From Pseudomonadota bacterium (lineage in GTDB: Bacteria; Myxococcota_A; UBA796; GCA-2862545): a DNA stretch of 64,000 nt. Position 1 is the stretch's first letter. Each line of letters starts with the position of its first letter. The DNA lies in NCBI GenBank assembly GCA_005776945.1, contig SXOB01000081.1:1-64000 (forward strand). Reading direction: 5' to 3'. The position numbers and the translations under genes are program-made. Below are positions 19,801 to 27,624 of the stretch, one piece after another. The notes under the pieces were generated by a model that did no database searches, was not told the origin of the DNA, and was given only the letters and a program-made list of their open reading frames with translations.

Positions 19801-22800
19801 AGGCTGGAATGGGTCGGCGCCTCTATGAGCGGGAACCGGCTTTCCGCGAGGCCTTTGACGCCTGCTGCGCCATCGCCGACACGATCCTGCCCCGGCCCCT
19901 CAAAGACGTCATCTTCCCGGCGGACGGCGACGACGCCGCTCTGCATGAACTCGCCTTCACGCAGCCAGCGATGTTTGCGATCGAATGGGCTGTCGCGGCC
20001 TTGTGGCGCAGTTGGGGCATCGTCCCCGACGCGGTGATCGGCCACAGCACGGGCCAGTATGTCGCCGCGACCCTCGCGGGCGTGTTTTCGCTCGACGATG
20101 GCATGCGCCTGATGTGCGAGCGCGCCGCGATGATGTCGTCTCTCCCCCACGACGGCGAGATGGTCGCGGTCTTTGCGCCCGAGGCGCGCGTGCGCGACGC
20201 GCTGTTGGGGCACGAGGCGGACATCGCGATTGCGGCCGTCAACGGCGTCGCGGAGACCGTGATCAGCGGTCGTCGGGAGCCCGTCGTCGCCGTAGCCGAC
20301 AGACTCGAAGCGCAGGGCCTCGAAATTCGGCGCCTGCGCATCAGCCATGCGGCCCACTCGCCGCTCATGGAGCCGATCCTCGCCGCCTTCGAGCGTCGTG
20401 TTGGGCAAACGACCCTGCACCGACCGGCCCTGATGCTCGTCGAAAACGTGCGCGGCGAGGTGGCCGGCGCAGAAGTGACGACGGCCGCCTACTGGCGCGA
20501 CCACATGCGACAGGGCGTCCGCTTCTACGAAGGCATGCGGACGTTGGCCGACCTCGGCTTCCGTCACTTCCTGGAAATCGGCAATCATCCTGTGTTGTCT
20601 GGCGCGGGCGGACGCTGCATCGAGGACGTCGAGGCCACCTTTTACCCGTCGCTCCGTCGCGGCGAAGACGACCATGCCCAACTCCTGGAGACGTTGGGCC
20701 GGCTCTGGTCGGCGGGCGTCTCCGTCGACTGGCGGTCGGTGCAGACCGGCGCGCCAGGCCTTCGCATCGCGCTCCCACCGACGCCCTTTGCCCGCAAGCG
20801 CCATTGGGTGGAGCGCACAGAGCGGACGGCCACGCGCCTTGCCGGAGAAGGCTGGGTTCACGCCGTTCGCTTCGAGAATCCGCCGAGCGTGCCGCGGGTG
20901 ACGCTGCCAGAGCCGGTCAGCCTTCGCGGCGCAGGCGACGGCCTTCGGGCGGCCCTTGGCGCCCTTGCCATCGACCGCGTGGCGGAAGCGAACTCTGGAA
21001 CGTTGGTCTGGGTCGTGCCGCCAGCGTCCGACCTCAGCGAACTTGGGAGCTTGGCGGACGACGCGTTGGCGGCCACCGTGGCGGCCGCTCGGGCGGGCCT
21101 GACCCTTGCGGTCGTCTTCCAGGGCGCAACCGCCGCGGGTCCGGCCCTGAATCCAGCCCACGCCGGAATCTGGGGCTTCTTCCAGGCCGTCTCCATTGAG
21201 ATGCCCGACCTGCGCCTGATCCGCGTGGATGTGGCTTCGGACATCGAGCCGCCGGCCCAGCAGGTGGTCGACGCGATTCGCTCGGGCCATGACGCCATCG
21301 TCCTCACGCGCGGTGGCCCGAAGGTTCCCCGGCTGCGGCTGGCCGAGCCGGGCGCGTCCGCGGCGTGGTCCGGGGGTGGGACCGTCATCGTCACCGGAGG
21401 GGCGGGCGCCATCGGACGACGGGTTGCGGCTTGGGCGGCGTCCCAAGGCGCGGAGTCGATCGTGCTGGCGAGCCGGCGCACCCCGACGGACGACGAGGTC
21501 GCCACCCTTGCGGCCGAAGTGGGCGCCGTCCCGGTGGCCTTCGTGTCCGTCGACCTGTCGGAGCCCGGTGCTGGGTCCGTGTTGGCCCAGGCGGTCGCGG
21601 CGTTGCCTCCGGTTTCGGCCGTCTTCCATGCCGCCGGCATCGTGGCTGATGTGGGCCTGTTGTCGCTCGACGCAGCGTCGCTGCGCCGGCCGTGGGGCCC
21701 CAAGGTCGTCGGCTCCCAGGTGTTGATGGCCGCCTTCCCGGGTGCGCTGTTCGTCGGGTTCTCGTCTGCGGCCGCGATGATCGGCAGTGCTGGCCAGGCG
21801 AACTACGCGGTGGGCAACGCCGTCATGGACGCGCTCGTCGCCGGCCACCGCCGGAGCGGCCACCGTGCGGTGTCCATCGGTTGGGGTCCGTGGGCCGAGG
21901 CGGGCCTCGCGACAGAAGCGCGACGGGCGTGGGAGGCCGGCGGCGTGACGCCGATGGCCCCCTCGGTCGCCATCGAGGTGTTGGGGCGCTTGTTGACGGC
22001 GCCCGAGCCCCTGTACGCCGTGCTCGCGGTCGATGGACCCACATTTGCGCGGCACGTCGGACGCGTTCCGGATCTGTTGGACGCCTGGCGCGGGGAGGCG
22101 CCCGCGGAGGCGGTCGACCGGCCACGCCTACGGGCGGAGTTGGAATCCGTGCCGGGGCCCCGTCGCCGCGGCGTGTTGGCAGACGTCCTCACCCGCGAGG
22201 TGGCGGCGATCCTTGGTCTTGGCGTCGGCGAAGTCTCCCCGGCTGCCGGCTTCTTCGACATCGGCCTCGACAGCTTGATGGCGGTCGAACTCTCCGCCCG
22301 CCTCAAGCAAGGTTTGGGCATTCCTCTGCCGGCCACGGCCGCCTTCGACCACCCGACGGTTTCGGCGCTGTCGGACCATCTGTGGGGGCGTCTCGGCTTC
22401 GACCAGGCCGATGGCGTCGAGGCCCCTGTCGTCGCCCACGTCGCGATTGCGGCCGACGAGCCGATCGCCGTCGTCGGTATGGCGTGTCGGTTCCCAGGAG
22501 ACTCGGACGACCCCAACTCGTTCTGGGAGCTGTTGCGCTCGGGCCGCGACCCGGTGCGACCCGTTCCGCCGGACCGTTGGGACATCGATGCCCTGTACGA
22601 CGCCCGCCCTGGTACGCCTGGGAAGATGGTGGCCCGCGAAGGCGGCTTCATCGACGACGTCGACCAGTTCGACCCCGAGTTCTTCCAGATCTCGCCGCGC
22701 GAAGCGGCCAGCATGGATCCCCAACAGCGCCTGTTCCTCGAAGTGAGTTGGGAAGCCTTGGAGCGCGCTGGACGGACGAATCGCGGGCTGCGGGATTCGA

Positions 22801-25800
22801 CGACGGGCGTCTTCGTTGGCGTCGGCGAATCTGGCTACCTCGACCGCTTCCACACGCCGGGAACGCCGCTTTACCGCGACACCTACGCGGGAACGGGCAA
22901 CTTGGGCGCCTTCGTGGCGGGCCGCACGGCCTACGTTCTCGGCGTCCACGGTCCGACGTTGGCCCTGAACACGGCCTGCAGCTCGACCCTCGTTGCGACC
23001 CATCTCGCCTGTCAGGCGTTGCGGACGGGCGATTGCGACACGGCGCTCGCCGGCGGCGTCCACCTGATGTTGTCGCCCGAGAACTTCATCTACGTCAGCC
23101 AGCTCAAGGCGTTGTCGCCCGACGGTCGGTGCAAGACGTTCGACGCCTCAGCCAACGGCTACGGGCGCTCCGAAGGGGCTGGCGTCCTCGTCCTGCGTCG
23201 GTTGTCGGACGCGCAGCGCGACGGCGACCCCATCTTGGCCATCGTCCGGGGCACGGCGGTCAACCACGATGGCCCGTCGAGCGGGCTCACGGTGCCAAAT
23301 GGACCGGCCCAGCAGGCGGTCATTCGGCAGGCCGTGGCGCGGTCGGGCGTGTCGCCCCTTTCGATTTCCTACGTCGAAGCGCACGGCACCGGCACCGTCC
23401 TTGGCGACCCGATCGAGGTCCACGCGCTGGAGGCCGAGCTTTGCCAGGGCCGTTCTGCGGACCGGCCGTTGCACCTTGGCGCCGTGAAATCGAATGTCGG
23501 CCACATGGAAGTGGCGGCGGGCGCCGCGAGCCTGATCAAGATGGTGCTCGCGTTGCAGCACCGATCGTTCCCGCCCCATTTGCACTTCTCGACGCCCAAC
23601 CCCGACATCGATCTCGAACACTTGCCGATCGTGATCGACACGGCGCCTACACCCTGGGAACCGCTGGACGGGCGACGCCTATGTGGCGTCTCCGGATTCG
23701 GCCTGGCGGGAACGAACGCCCACGTCGTCCTGGAAGAGGCCCCGCAGGCAACACCGGCGCAAGCGGCACCGGACCGGTCCCAGCACGTGCTTGTGATGTC
23801 CGCCCGGTCTGAGGACGCTCTGCGTACGTTGGCGGGCCGCTACGTCGAGACCTTGGCTTCGGCTTCGCTGGCGGAGGTGGCCCCGGCGGCCGCGACGCGG
23901 CGCATGCCTTTCGAGAATCGCCTTGCGGTGGTGGCGTCGTCGGCCTCGGAGGCTCGCGAACGCCTGCAGGGTTGGCGGGAACATGGCGGCGCGCCTGGCG
24001 TCCTGGCGGCCACCGCGGGTGCGCGCAAGCCGAGAATCGCGTTCCTGTTCTCGGGTCAGGGCAGCCAGTCGCCGGGGATGGCGAAGGGCCTCTACGCGTC
24101 GGAGCCGGCCTTCAAGGACGCCTTCGACGAAGTCGCTGCCGCCCTGGCCCCTTACCTGCCGGCGCCGCTCGCAAGCGTCGTTTGGGGCGACGACGACCGG
24201 GTCCACGACACACGGTGGACGCAGCCTGCACTTCTCGCCGTCGAATTGGCGGTCGCACGGATGTGGGAGCGCCTTGGCGTCGTCCCCGACGCCGTCATCG
24301 GCCATTCGATCGGGGAGATCGCGGCCGCCCACTTTGCCGGCCTGCTGTCACTCGACGACGCTGCGCGGCTGGTTGCGGAACGTGGCCGCCTGATGGCCGA
24401 GTTGCCCCTCGACGGGGCGATGGTGGCCTTGTTCACGGAGGAGGCGACCGTTCGCGCCGCCCTTGTCGGGCGAGAGGCGACGGTGTCGATAGCCGCCGTC
24501 AACAACGGGGGCGAAACCGTCATCAGCGGCGCAACGGACGACGTCCTGGCGGTGTTCGACGAACTCAAGGCCAAGGGGGTCGATGGGCGTCGCCTCACCG
24601 TGAGTCACGCATTCCATTCGCCGCGAATGGACCCGATGTTGGATGCGTTCGAGGCCGTCGCGGCGTCCATTGCGTGGCATCCCGCGAAACGGCTCTTGGT
24701 CTCCAACGTCACGGGTACGTGGGCGGATGCGTCGGCCCAGACCGCCCGCTATTGGCGAGACCACGTCCGCGGGACGGTCCGCTTTGCGGACGGCGTCCAA
24801 ACGCTGCTGGATGCCGGCTACGACCTGTTCCTCGAGGTGGGACCCCATCCGACGCTGCTCGGCAACGTGCGTCGGATTCGGGCGGACCTGCCTTCTGGAG
24901 CGCTGATCCCGACGCTCAAGCGGGATGTGGCCGACGACGTCGCGCTGGCGACGGCGCTTGGTTCGCTCTTCGTCCGTGGCTACGAGCCCAACTGGCGGGC
25001 CTGGTCGCCGCCAGGTCCGTGGGTAGACCTGCCGTTGACCCCGATGGATCGCCGGCGCATATGGTTGGCCGACCCCGAGTTCCCGACGGCCGGAGAGCGG
25101 GTGGCCGACGCGCTCGTGGAGGTCGCTTGGCGGGATTTGCCGACGGCCTCCAGGCGGTCCCTGGAAGGCACCGTCTTCGTGGTGGGTGGACCCGAAGCGG
25201 AAGCGGCGGCGCTCGTTCAGGTACTCACCGGCGCCGGGCTGAGTGCGGAACGGCGGACGGGCGAGCCGTCGCTTGACGGCGCCGGAGGCGTCGTTTGGTT
25301 GGGAGCGCTCGACGCCGATGGGTCCGACCCCATGCGCGCCATCGCTGGCGGGACGTGGGGCGCAGCCCGTTGGGCCATGGCCATGGCGCAGACCGCGCGG
25401 CCCGTGCCGTTGTGGCTCGTCACGTTGGGCGCCCAAGGTGACGCGCCGACGAACCCATCGCAGGCGGCCCTGTTGGGACTTGGGCGCGTCATTGCGTTGG
25501 AGCACGGCGAGTTGGGCGCGCGTCGAATCGACCTGGATCCCTCCGGGGACCGCCGTGGCTTGCTCGACGCCCTGCTGGCCAGCGACGACGAGGCCGAAGT
25601 CCGGCTGCGCGACGGTAGGCGGCAGGGTCGCCGAATCGTTCGCAGCGCGACAGCGCCGGCGGCTCCCGTCGTGATCCGATCCGACCGCGCCTACCTTGTC
25701 ACCGGGGGTCTTGGCGCCCTGGGCCGCCTCGCAGCCGCGGACCTCGTCGAACAGGGCGCGGGCGAGGTGGTGCTCACCGGGCGTTCGGCGCCGTCGGCTG

Positions 25801-26954
25801 AGGCGCAAGCGGATCTCGATGCGTGGAGTGCGCGCGGCACGACCGTCACCGTCGTCGCTGCCGATGTCGGGGACGCCGACGGCGCCCGCCGTGCGGTGGC
25901 GGCGGCGACGATGCCGCTCGGCGGAATCGTGCACGCAGCTGGCGTGCTGGCCGATGCCGCCTTGTTGCGGATGGACGAAGCGCGTTTCATGTCGGTCATG
26001 GGCCCGAAGGTTGCGGGAACCTTGAACCTCGACCGCGAGACGGCGTCCATGGCCCTCGACTTCTTCGTCCTCTACAGCGGCGGAGCGAGTCTGTTGGGGA
26101 GCCCAGGCCAGGCCAACTACGCGGCTGCGAACGCGTTCCTCGACGCCTACGCGGCAAGTCGCCGGTCCCAGGGCCGTGCGATGGTCGCCATCAACTGGGG
26201 TGCCTGGGCCGAGGTCGGTATGGCAGCGCGCCTTGGCGCGGGCCATGCGACGCGGCAGGCCGACGAAGGGATCGGACGCATCGCACCGAAGTTCGGCGTG
26301 ACGGCCTTGCGGCGCGCAATGGCGATGCCGGTGGCGCAGGTCGGCGTGCTCGTTGTGGATTGGGACCGCTTCGTGCAGGCCTTCCACCACGGCGTGGTCC
26401 CGCCGTGGCTTCGGGAGCTGGCGCGCGCGACGATCGCGCCAGTGGCGGCCGCGGTCAAGGCGCCGTCGGCGGGCGGGTCGGAGCTGCAGCGCCGCTTGGC
26501 CGGTGCAGCGGACCGGGCGGCCGCCGTGGACGCGTTCATTTCGGAACACGCCATCGCGGTCCTCGGCCTCGACCGCGGACGGACGCTGGACCCGGACAAG
26601 CCGTTGCTCGATCTGGGTCTGGACAGCCTCCTGGCCGTCGAGTTGAAGAACGCGCTGAACTCCGCCGGTGTGGACCTGCCCGTTGCCCGCGTGATGACGG
26701 GTCCGTCAGTCGCCGTGCTGCGTCAGATGGTGCTCGCCCAATTGGAGACGGCGCCGGCGATGGCCGAGGCTTCGGAAGGGACGGCCGCGGTGGCCGACAC
26801 GGGGTCGCGCAACGCCGTGATGACCCACCTCGTCGCTGTGGTCGTCGGGATGGCGATGATGGCCGCGGTCTTTCTGTTCGCGATCGCCCAAGGGCTGGGC
26901 TCCGCCGAAGACCCCGAGCCGCCCTCGGTCGAGCAGCCGAAGAAGCGGCGGTAG
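13872..26954 (+). CDS. Tri-modular type I polyketide synthase with C-terminal membrane helix
   Basis: The 4360-residue protein has three modules, each KS-AT-KR-ACP, without DH, ER or thioesterase. The N-terminus is a short coiled coil (EMRARLDAAEAARREP). KS1 34-458 has Cys207, His342 and His379; AT1 552-830 has Ser641 (GHSVGE); KR1 about 890-1280 has Ser1219 and Tyr1232; ACP1 has Ser1388. KS2 1448-1870 has Cys1621; AT2 1966-2243 has Ser2059; KR2 2503-2690 has Ser2632 and Tyr2645; ACP2 has Ser2801. KS3 2863-3290 has Cys3036; AT3 3389-3660 has Ser3479; KR3 3938-4120 has Tyr4083 but Gly4070 where Ser is expected; ACP3 has Ser4252. AT1 and AT3 carry HAFH, the malonyl-CoA signature. All three KR domains keep the second Asp of the B-type loop. 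A hydrophobic helix (about 4315-4344) then KKRR end the chain. I prefer ATG 13872 (GGGGAA upstream) to TTG 13833. No phosphopantetheinyl transferase or tailoring gene is visible nearby. Confidence 0.95.
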   Translation: MAGEGGALTPLQQALAAVKEMRARLDAAEAARREPIAIVGAGLRLPGGVTDLASYWQLLLAERDAVGPVPADRWDADAWFDPNPETPGRMTVREAGFLGDVAGFDAAFFGISPREAAEMDPSQRLLLEVAWEALEHAAISPGALHGTDTGVFIGLGLSDYSRRHFLHSDATKITAYAGTGSFLSVAAGRISYSLGLNGPAVTVDTACSSSLVAVHLAMASLRNSETRVALAGGVNLLLAPEPSVYFSKLNALSPDGRCKAFDARADGYGRGEGAGLVVLKRLSDAVADGDRVLGVLRGSAVNQDGRSNGLTAPSGRAQQAVIRAALGAAGVAPSDVEVIEAHGTGTPLGDPIEFDALREVFSEPGPRVWLGSAKTNFGHLETAAGIAGLLKLTASLAKRRVPRHLHLDRPNPRLRLADSRLALPSSGAVDLVAARPIGGVSSFGLSGTNAHVVVQAPPERAAGAAPLRPLAFLTLSARTAVALKELAGAWSSALASDLAVHDAAATAWHGRAHLSERLVVVSDDPGPSLAAFARGEPLVGSVGTAPASPPSVTFLCTGQGAQRAGMALELLATEPRYAEVFDRVAAIVDGELPRPLRALLSDADALADTRVTQVALFATELAMAAWWRDAGVEPDALVGHSVGEFVAAVLADAIDLEDAARLVALRGRLMAELPRDGAMIAIFASESDVRAALAGSPDVDVAGINGPTETVVSGRKEQVEAVAAGFVDRGVRTRPLKVSHAFHSPLMEPILDRFEAACRDVSWRSPKVPIYSNLDGSPVGERLRQPSYWRQHVRQAVRFADGLRAMATDFPGVVLEIGPAPILSALGVRLGLDGVRFVASSRGDGNEVRELLEAAGELHIAGVALRADRLVSGRRETAPTYAWQRERHWIASDAAPAEPDGRFVERVWEAVDLDADPVAGRWMLVGDPQGRAVALAEGLRAAGVDVRVVAEADAIGDPEIGHLVDCRPLERGDGDPDGLAEIATGTLVLLQAAARHRGSARVSVVVDVHTSRFHAQAAGAVEGIVAVARVEHPDRVGRVVLDASGSDGALVRALLANGRRDLQARTEGLFGARLAPVRLGSGQLPISASGRWLVTGGFGAVGQSVVADLIQRGARAVVVAGRYVDAAREAQIEAWRAGGADVVGRAVDVTDAAAVTALVAASSDWEGVIHLAGTVEDAPLARVDRSQVADALGAKAVAAGHLADAFAGVPLRAFVLVSSAAPTIGTAGQAAYAAANGALDGLARWRVQAGEVATSVAFGPWDGVGMAGRVDDAVRLRWAEQGLNPISPSAALASLGRVVASGRPHVVVSAFDWARVAEHRPHLGLPVARMDAVGSAPAAESGWQALRGEARQAALSDLVMNDVARILGLADGQRLDPDVGFFDAGLDSLTAVELRQRVGRTVGRELSPTVAFDHPSVRRLVRHLLVDVFALDGATATASMVQARDASEPVAIVGAACRLPGEAHGLPSLWRNLLEGVDAIEVTPPERFDVERWFDPTPATPGRLSSRFGGFVRGIEDFDPGFFGISPREAASLDPQQRMLLEAAVEALEDAAIPPPDLVDRPVGVFVGIGTSEYWRRFDPLTTGVDPDPYSGTGNEPSFAAGRISYVLGLRGPSWSVNTACSSSLVALHQAVAALRNGECDVALVGGVNAIVGPETTILMSQLRALSPDGRCKTFDARANGYVRAEGVGMVAVRRLSDAVRDGDRVLAVVRGTAVNHDGRSSGLTVPSGPAQQSVLRDAVAAAGVAPETVGYVECHGTGTSLGDPIEVTAIGQVYGDRQTPLHIGSIKTNVGHLEAGAGIAGLLKAVLAVQNGVIPPHLHLASPNPALPLDAFPVDIPVVATPWEAEGPRRAGISSFGISGTNAHVIIEQGPERPAPPAGPRGWHTVAVSGRTEGIGRSVAASLADAIEQGALSPADVAETMNLGRAAFSVRAVAVGPDAAAVVRQLRGLADGGNWRSASTERVRIAFLCTGAGPQQAGMGRRLYEREPAFREAFDACCAIADTILPRPLKDVIFPADGDDAALHELAFTQPAMFAIEWAVAALWRSWGIVPDAVIGHSTGQYVAATLAGVFSLDDGMRLMCERAAMMSSLPHDGEMVAVFAPEARVRDALLGHEADIAIAAVNGVAETVISGRREPVVAVADRLEAQGLEIRRLRISHAAHSPLMEPILAAFERRVGQTTLHRPALMLVENVRGEVAGAEVTTAAYWRDHMRQGVRFYEGMRTLADLGFRHFLEIGNHPVLSGAGGRCIEDVEATFYPSLRRGEDDHAQLLETLGRLWSAGVSVDWRSVQTGAPGLRIALPPTPFARKRHWVERTERTATRLAGEGWVHAVRFENPPSVPRVTLPEPVSLRGAGDGLRAALGALAIDRVAEANSGTLVWVVPPASDLSELGSLADDALAATVAAARAGLTLAVVFQGATAAGPALNPAHAGIWGFFQAVSIEMPDLRLIRVDVASDIEPPAQQVVDAIRSGHDAIVLTRGGPKVPRLRLAEPGASAAWSGGGTVIVTGGAGAIGRRVAAWAASQGAESIVLASRRTPTDDEVATLAAEVGAVPVAFVSVDLSEPGAGSVLAQAVAALPPVSAVFHAAGIVADVGLLSLDAASLRRPWGPKVVGSQVLMAAFPGALFVGFSSAAAMIGSAGQANYAVGNAVMDALVAGHRRSGHRAVSIGWGPWAEAGLATEARRAWEAGGVTPMAPSVAIEVLGRLLTAPEPLYAVLAVDGPTFARHVGRVPDLLDAWRGEAPAEAVDRPRLRAELESVPGPRRRGVLADVLTREVAAILGLGVGEVSPAAGFFDIGLDSLMAVELSARLKQGLGIPLPATAAFDHPTVSALSDHLWGRLGFDQADGVEAPVVAHVAIAADEPIAVVGMACRFPGDSDDPNSFWELLRSGRDPVRPVPPDRWDIDALYDARPGTPGKMVAREGGFIDDVDQFDPEFFQISPREAASMDPQQRLFLEVSWEALERAGRTNRGLRDSTTGVFVGVGESGYLDRFHTPGTPLYRDTYAGTGNLGAFVAGRTAYVLGVHGPTLALNTACSSTLVATHLACQALRTGDCDTALAGGVHLMLSPENFIYVSQLKALSPDGRCKTFDASANGYGRSEGAGVLVLRRLSDAQRDGDPILAIVRGTAVNHDGPSSGLTVPNGPAQQAVIRQAVARSGVSPLSISYVEAHGTGTVLGDPIEVHALEAELCQGRSADRPLHLGAVKSNVGHMEVAAGAASLIKMVLALQHRSFPPHLHFSTPNPDIDLEHLPIVIDTAPTPWEPLDGRRLCGVSGFGLAGTNAHVVLEEAPQATPAQAAPDRSQHVLVMSARSEDALRTLAGRYVETLASASLAEVAPAAATRRMPFENRLAVVASSASEARERLQGWREHGGAPGVLAATAGARKPRIAFLFSGQGSQSPGMAKGLYASEPAFKDAFDEVAAALAPYLPAPLASVVWGDDDRVHDTRWTQPALLAVELAVARMWERLGVVPDAVIGHSIGEIAAAHFAGLLSLDDAARLVAERGRLMAELPLDGAMVALFTEEATVRAALVGREATVSIAAVNNGGETVISGATDDVLAVFDELKAKGVDGRRLTVSHAFHSPRMDPMLDAFEAVAASIAWHPAKRLLVSNVTGTWADASAQTARYWRDHVRGTVRFADGVQTLLDAGYDLFLEVGPHPTLLGNVRRIRADLPSGALIPTLKRDVADDVALATALGSLFVRGYEPNWRAWSPPGPWVDLPLTPMDRRRIWLADPEFPTAGERVADALVEVAWRDLPTASRRSLEGTVFVVGGPEAEAAALVQVLTGAGLSAERRTGEPSLDGAGGVVWLGALDADGSDPMRAIAGGTWGAARWAMAMAQTARPVPLWLVTLGAQGDAPTNPSQAALLGLGRVIALEHGELGARRIDLDPSGDRRGLLDALLASDDEAEVRLRDGRRQGRRIVRSATAPAAPVVIRSDRAYLVTGGLGALGRLAAADLVEQGAGEVVLTGRSAPSAEAQADLDAWSARGTTVTVVAADVGDADGARRAVAAATMPLGGIVHAAGVLADAALLRMDEARFMSVMGPKVAGTLNLDRETASMALDFFVLYSGGASLLGSPGQANYAAANAFLDAYAASRRSQGRAMVAINWGAWAEVGMAARLGAGHATRQADEGIGRIAPKFGVTALRRAMAMPVAQVGVLVVDWDRFVQAFHHGVVPPWLRELARATIAPVAAAVKAPSAGGSELQRRLAGAADRAAAVDAFISEHAIAVLGLDRGRTLDPDKPLLDLGLDSLLAVELKNALNSAGVDLPVARVMTGPSVAVLRQMVLAQLETAPAMAEASEGTAAVADTGSRNAVMTHLVAVVVGMAMMAAVFLFAIAQGLGSAEDPEPPSVEQPKKRR

Positions 26955-26955
26955 G

Positions 26956-27624
26956 TCAGACGCCCGGCGGCTCCACCACGACCGTCTCCCCTTCCGCCAA
27001 GTCTCCGAGTGCGTACGGCCCAAACTGGAGGCGGTGCAATTCCAGGACTTCGCGTCCAAGGGCGTGCATCATGCGCTTGACCTGGTGGGTGCGGCCTTCG
27101 GCGACCGTGATCGTGGCCATGGTGCCGTCGCCCGGCACCAGCGTAGCGGGACGGCACGGACCGTCAGACAATGTGAGACCCTGACGACAGCGCTGCGCTT
27201 CGGCTTCGCCAACGGGCGCGTCGAGCACGACCCTGTAGGTCTTGTCGACGTGGTGTTTGGGGTGGGTCCATTTCTGGCTCCAGTCGCCGCGGTCGGTGAA
27301 CAGGATGGCCCCGGTCGTGTCCCGGTCGAGGCGCCCCACAGCGAACACGCCCCGCGCCCGCCAGGGATCCGGCAGGTCGTCGAACGTGCGCACGCCTTCG
27401 TTGACGGCCATCGTCACCGTCGTCCCCACGCGCTTGTGGTGCAGCAGCACGATGCCGAGCGGGTAGGGCAGAGGAACGCCGTCGAGGGCCACCTGCGTGG
27501 GGTCCACACGGTCGCCGAGCGCCACTGGGAGGCCCTTTTGGGTCAGGCGGCTCATGAGGGGGCGCAGCTCGCGGCGGCTTCCGTAGCCAAGCCGGACAAG
27601 GAGGGACTCGATGCGTTCGCTCAT
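26956..27624 (-). CDS. RsuA/RluB-family pseudouridine synthase
   Basis: This 222-residue enzyme has an N-terminal S4-like RNA-binding segment (SERIESLLVRLGYGSRREL) and a catalytic core with the family motif GRLDRDTTGAILFT, where Asp100 is the expected nucleophile, and later EGRTHQVKRMM. It would isomerise one uridine in 16S or 23S rRNA. The motifs do not separate RsuA from RluB, RluE or RluF, so no symbol is given. The ATG at 27624 overlaps the stop of the PhoD-like gene (ATGA). It is the last gene of a seven-gene operon and ends one base from the convergent PKS stop. Confidence 0.9.
   Translation of the reverse strand: MSERIESLLVRLGYGSRRELRPLMSRLTQKGLPVALGDRVDPTQVALDGVPLPYPLGIVLLHHKRVGTTVTMAVNEGVRTFDDLPDPWRARGVFAVGRLDRDTTGAILFTDRGDWSQKWTHPKHHVDKTYRVVLDAPVGEAEAQRCRQGLTLSDGPCRPATLVPGDGTMATITVAEGRTHQVKRMMHALGREVLELHRLQFGPYALGDLAEGETVVVEPPGV

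Noticed and set aside
16155-22055. Very long open frames on the minus strand inside the PKS (16155-19139 and 19152-22055)
   Set aside because: Their translations are low-complexity Arg/Asp/Gly-rich and match no domain. The plus strand carries conserved KS, AT, KR and ACP motifs. These are GC-bias shadows.
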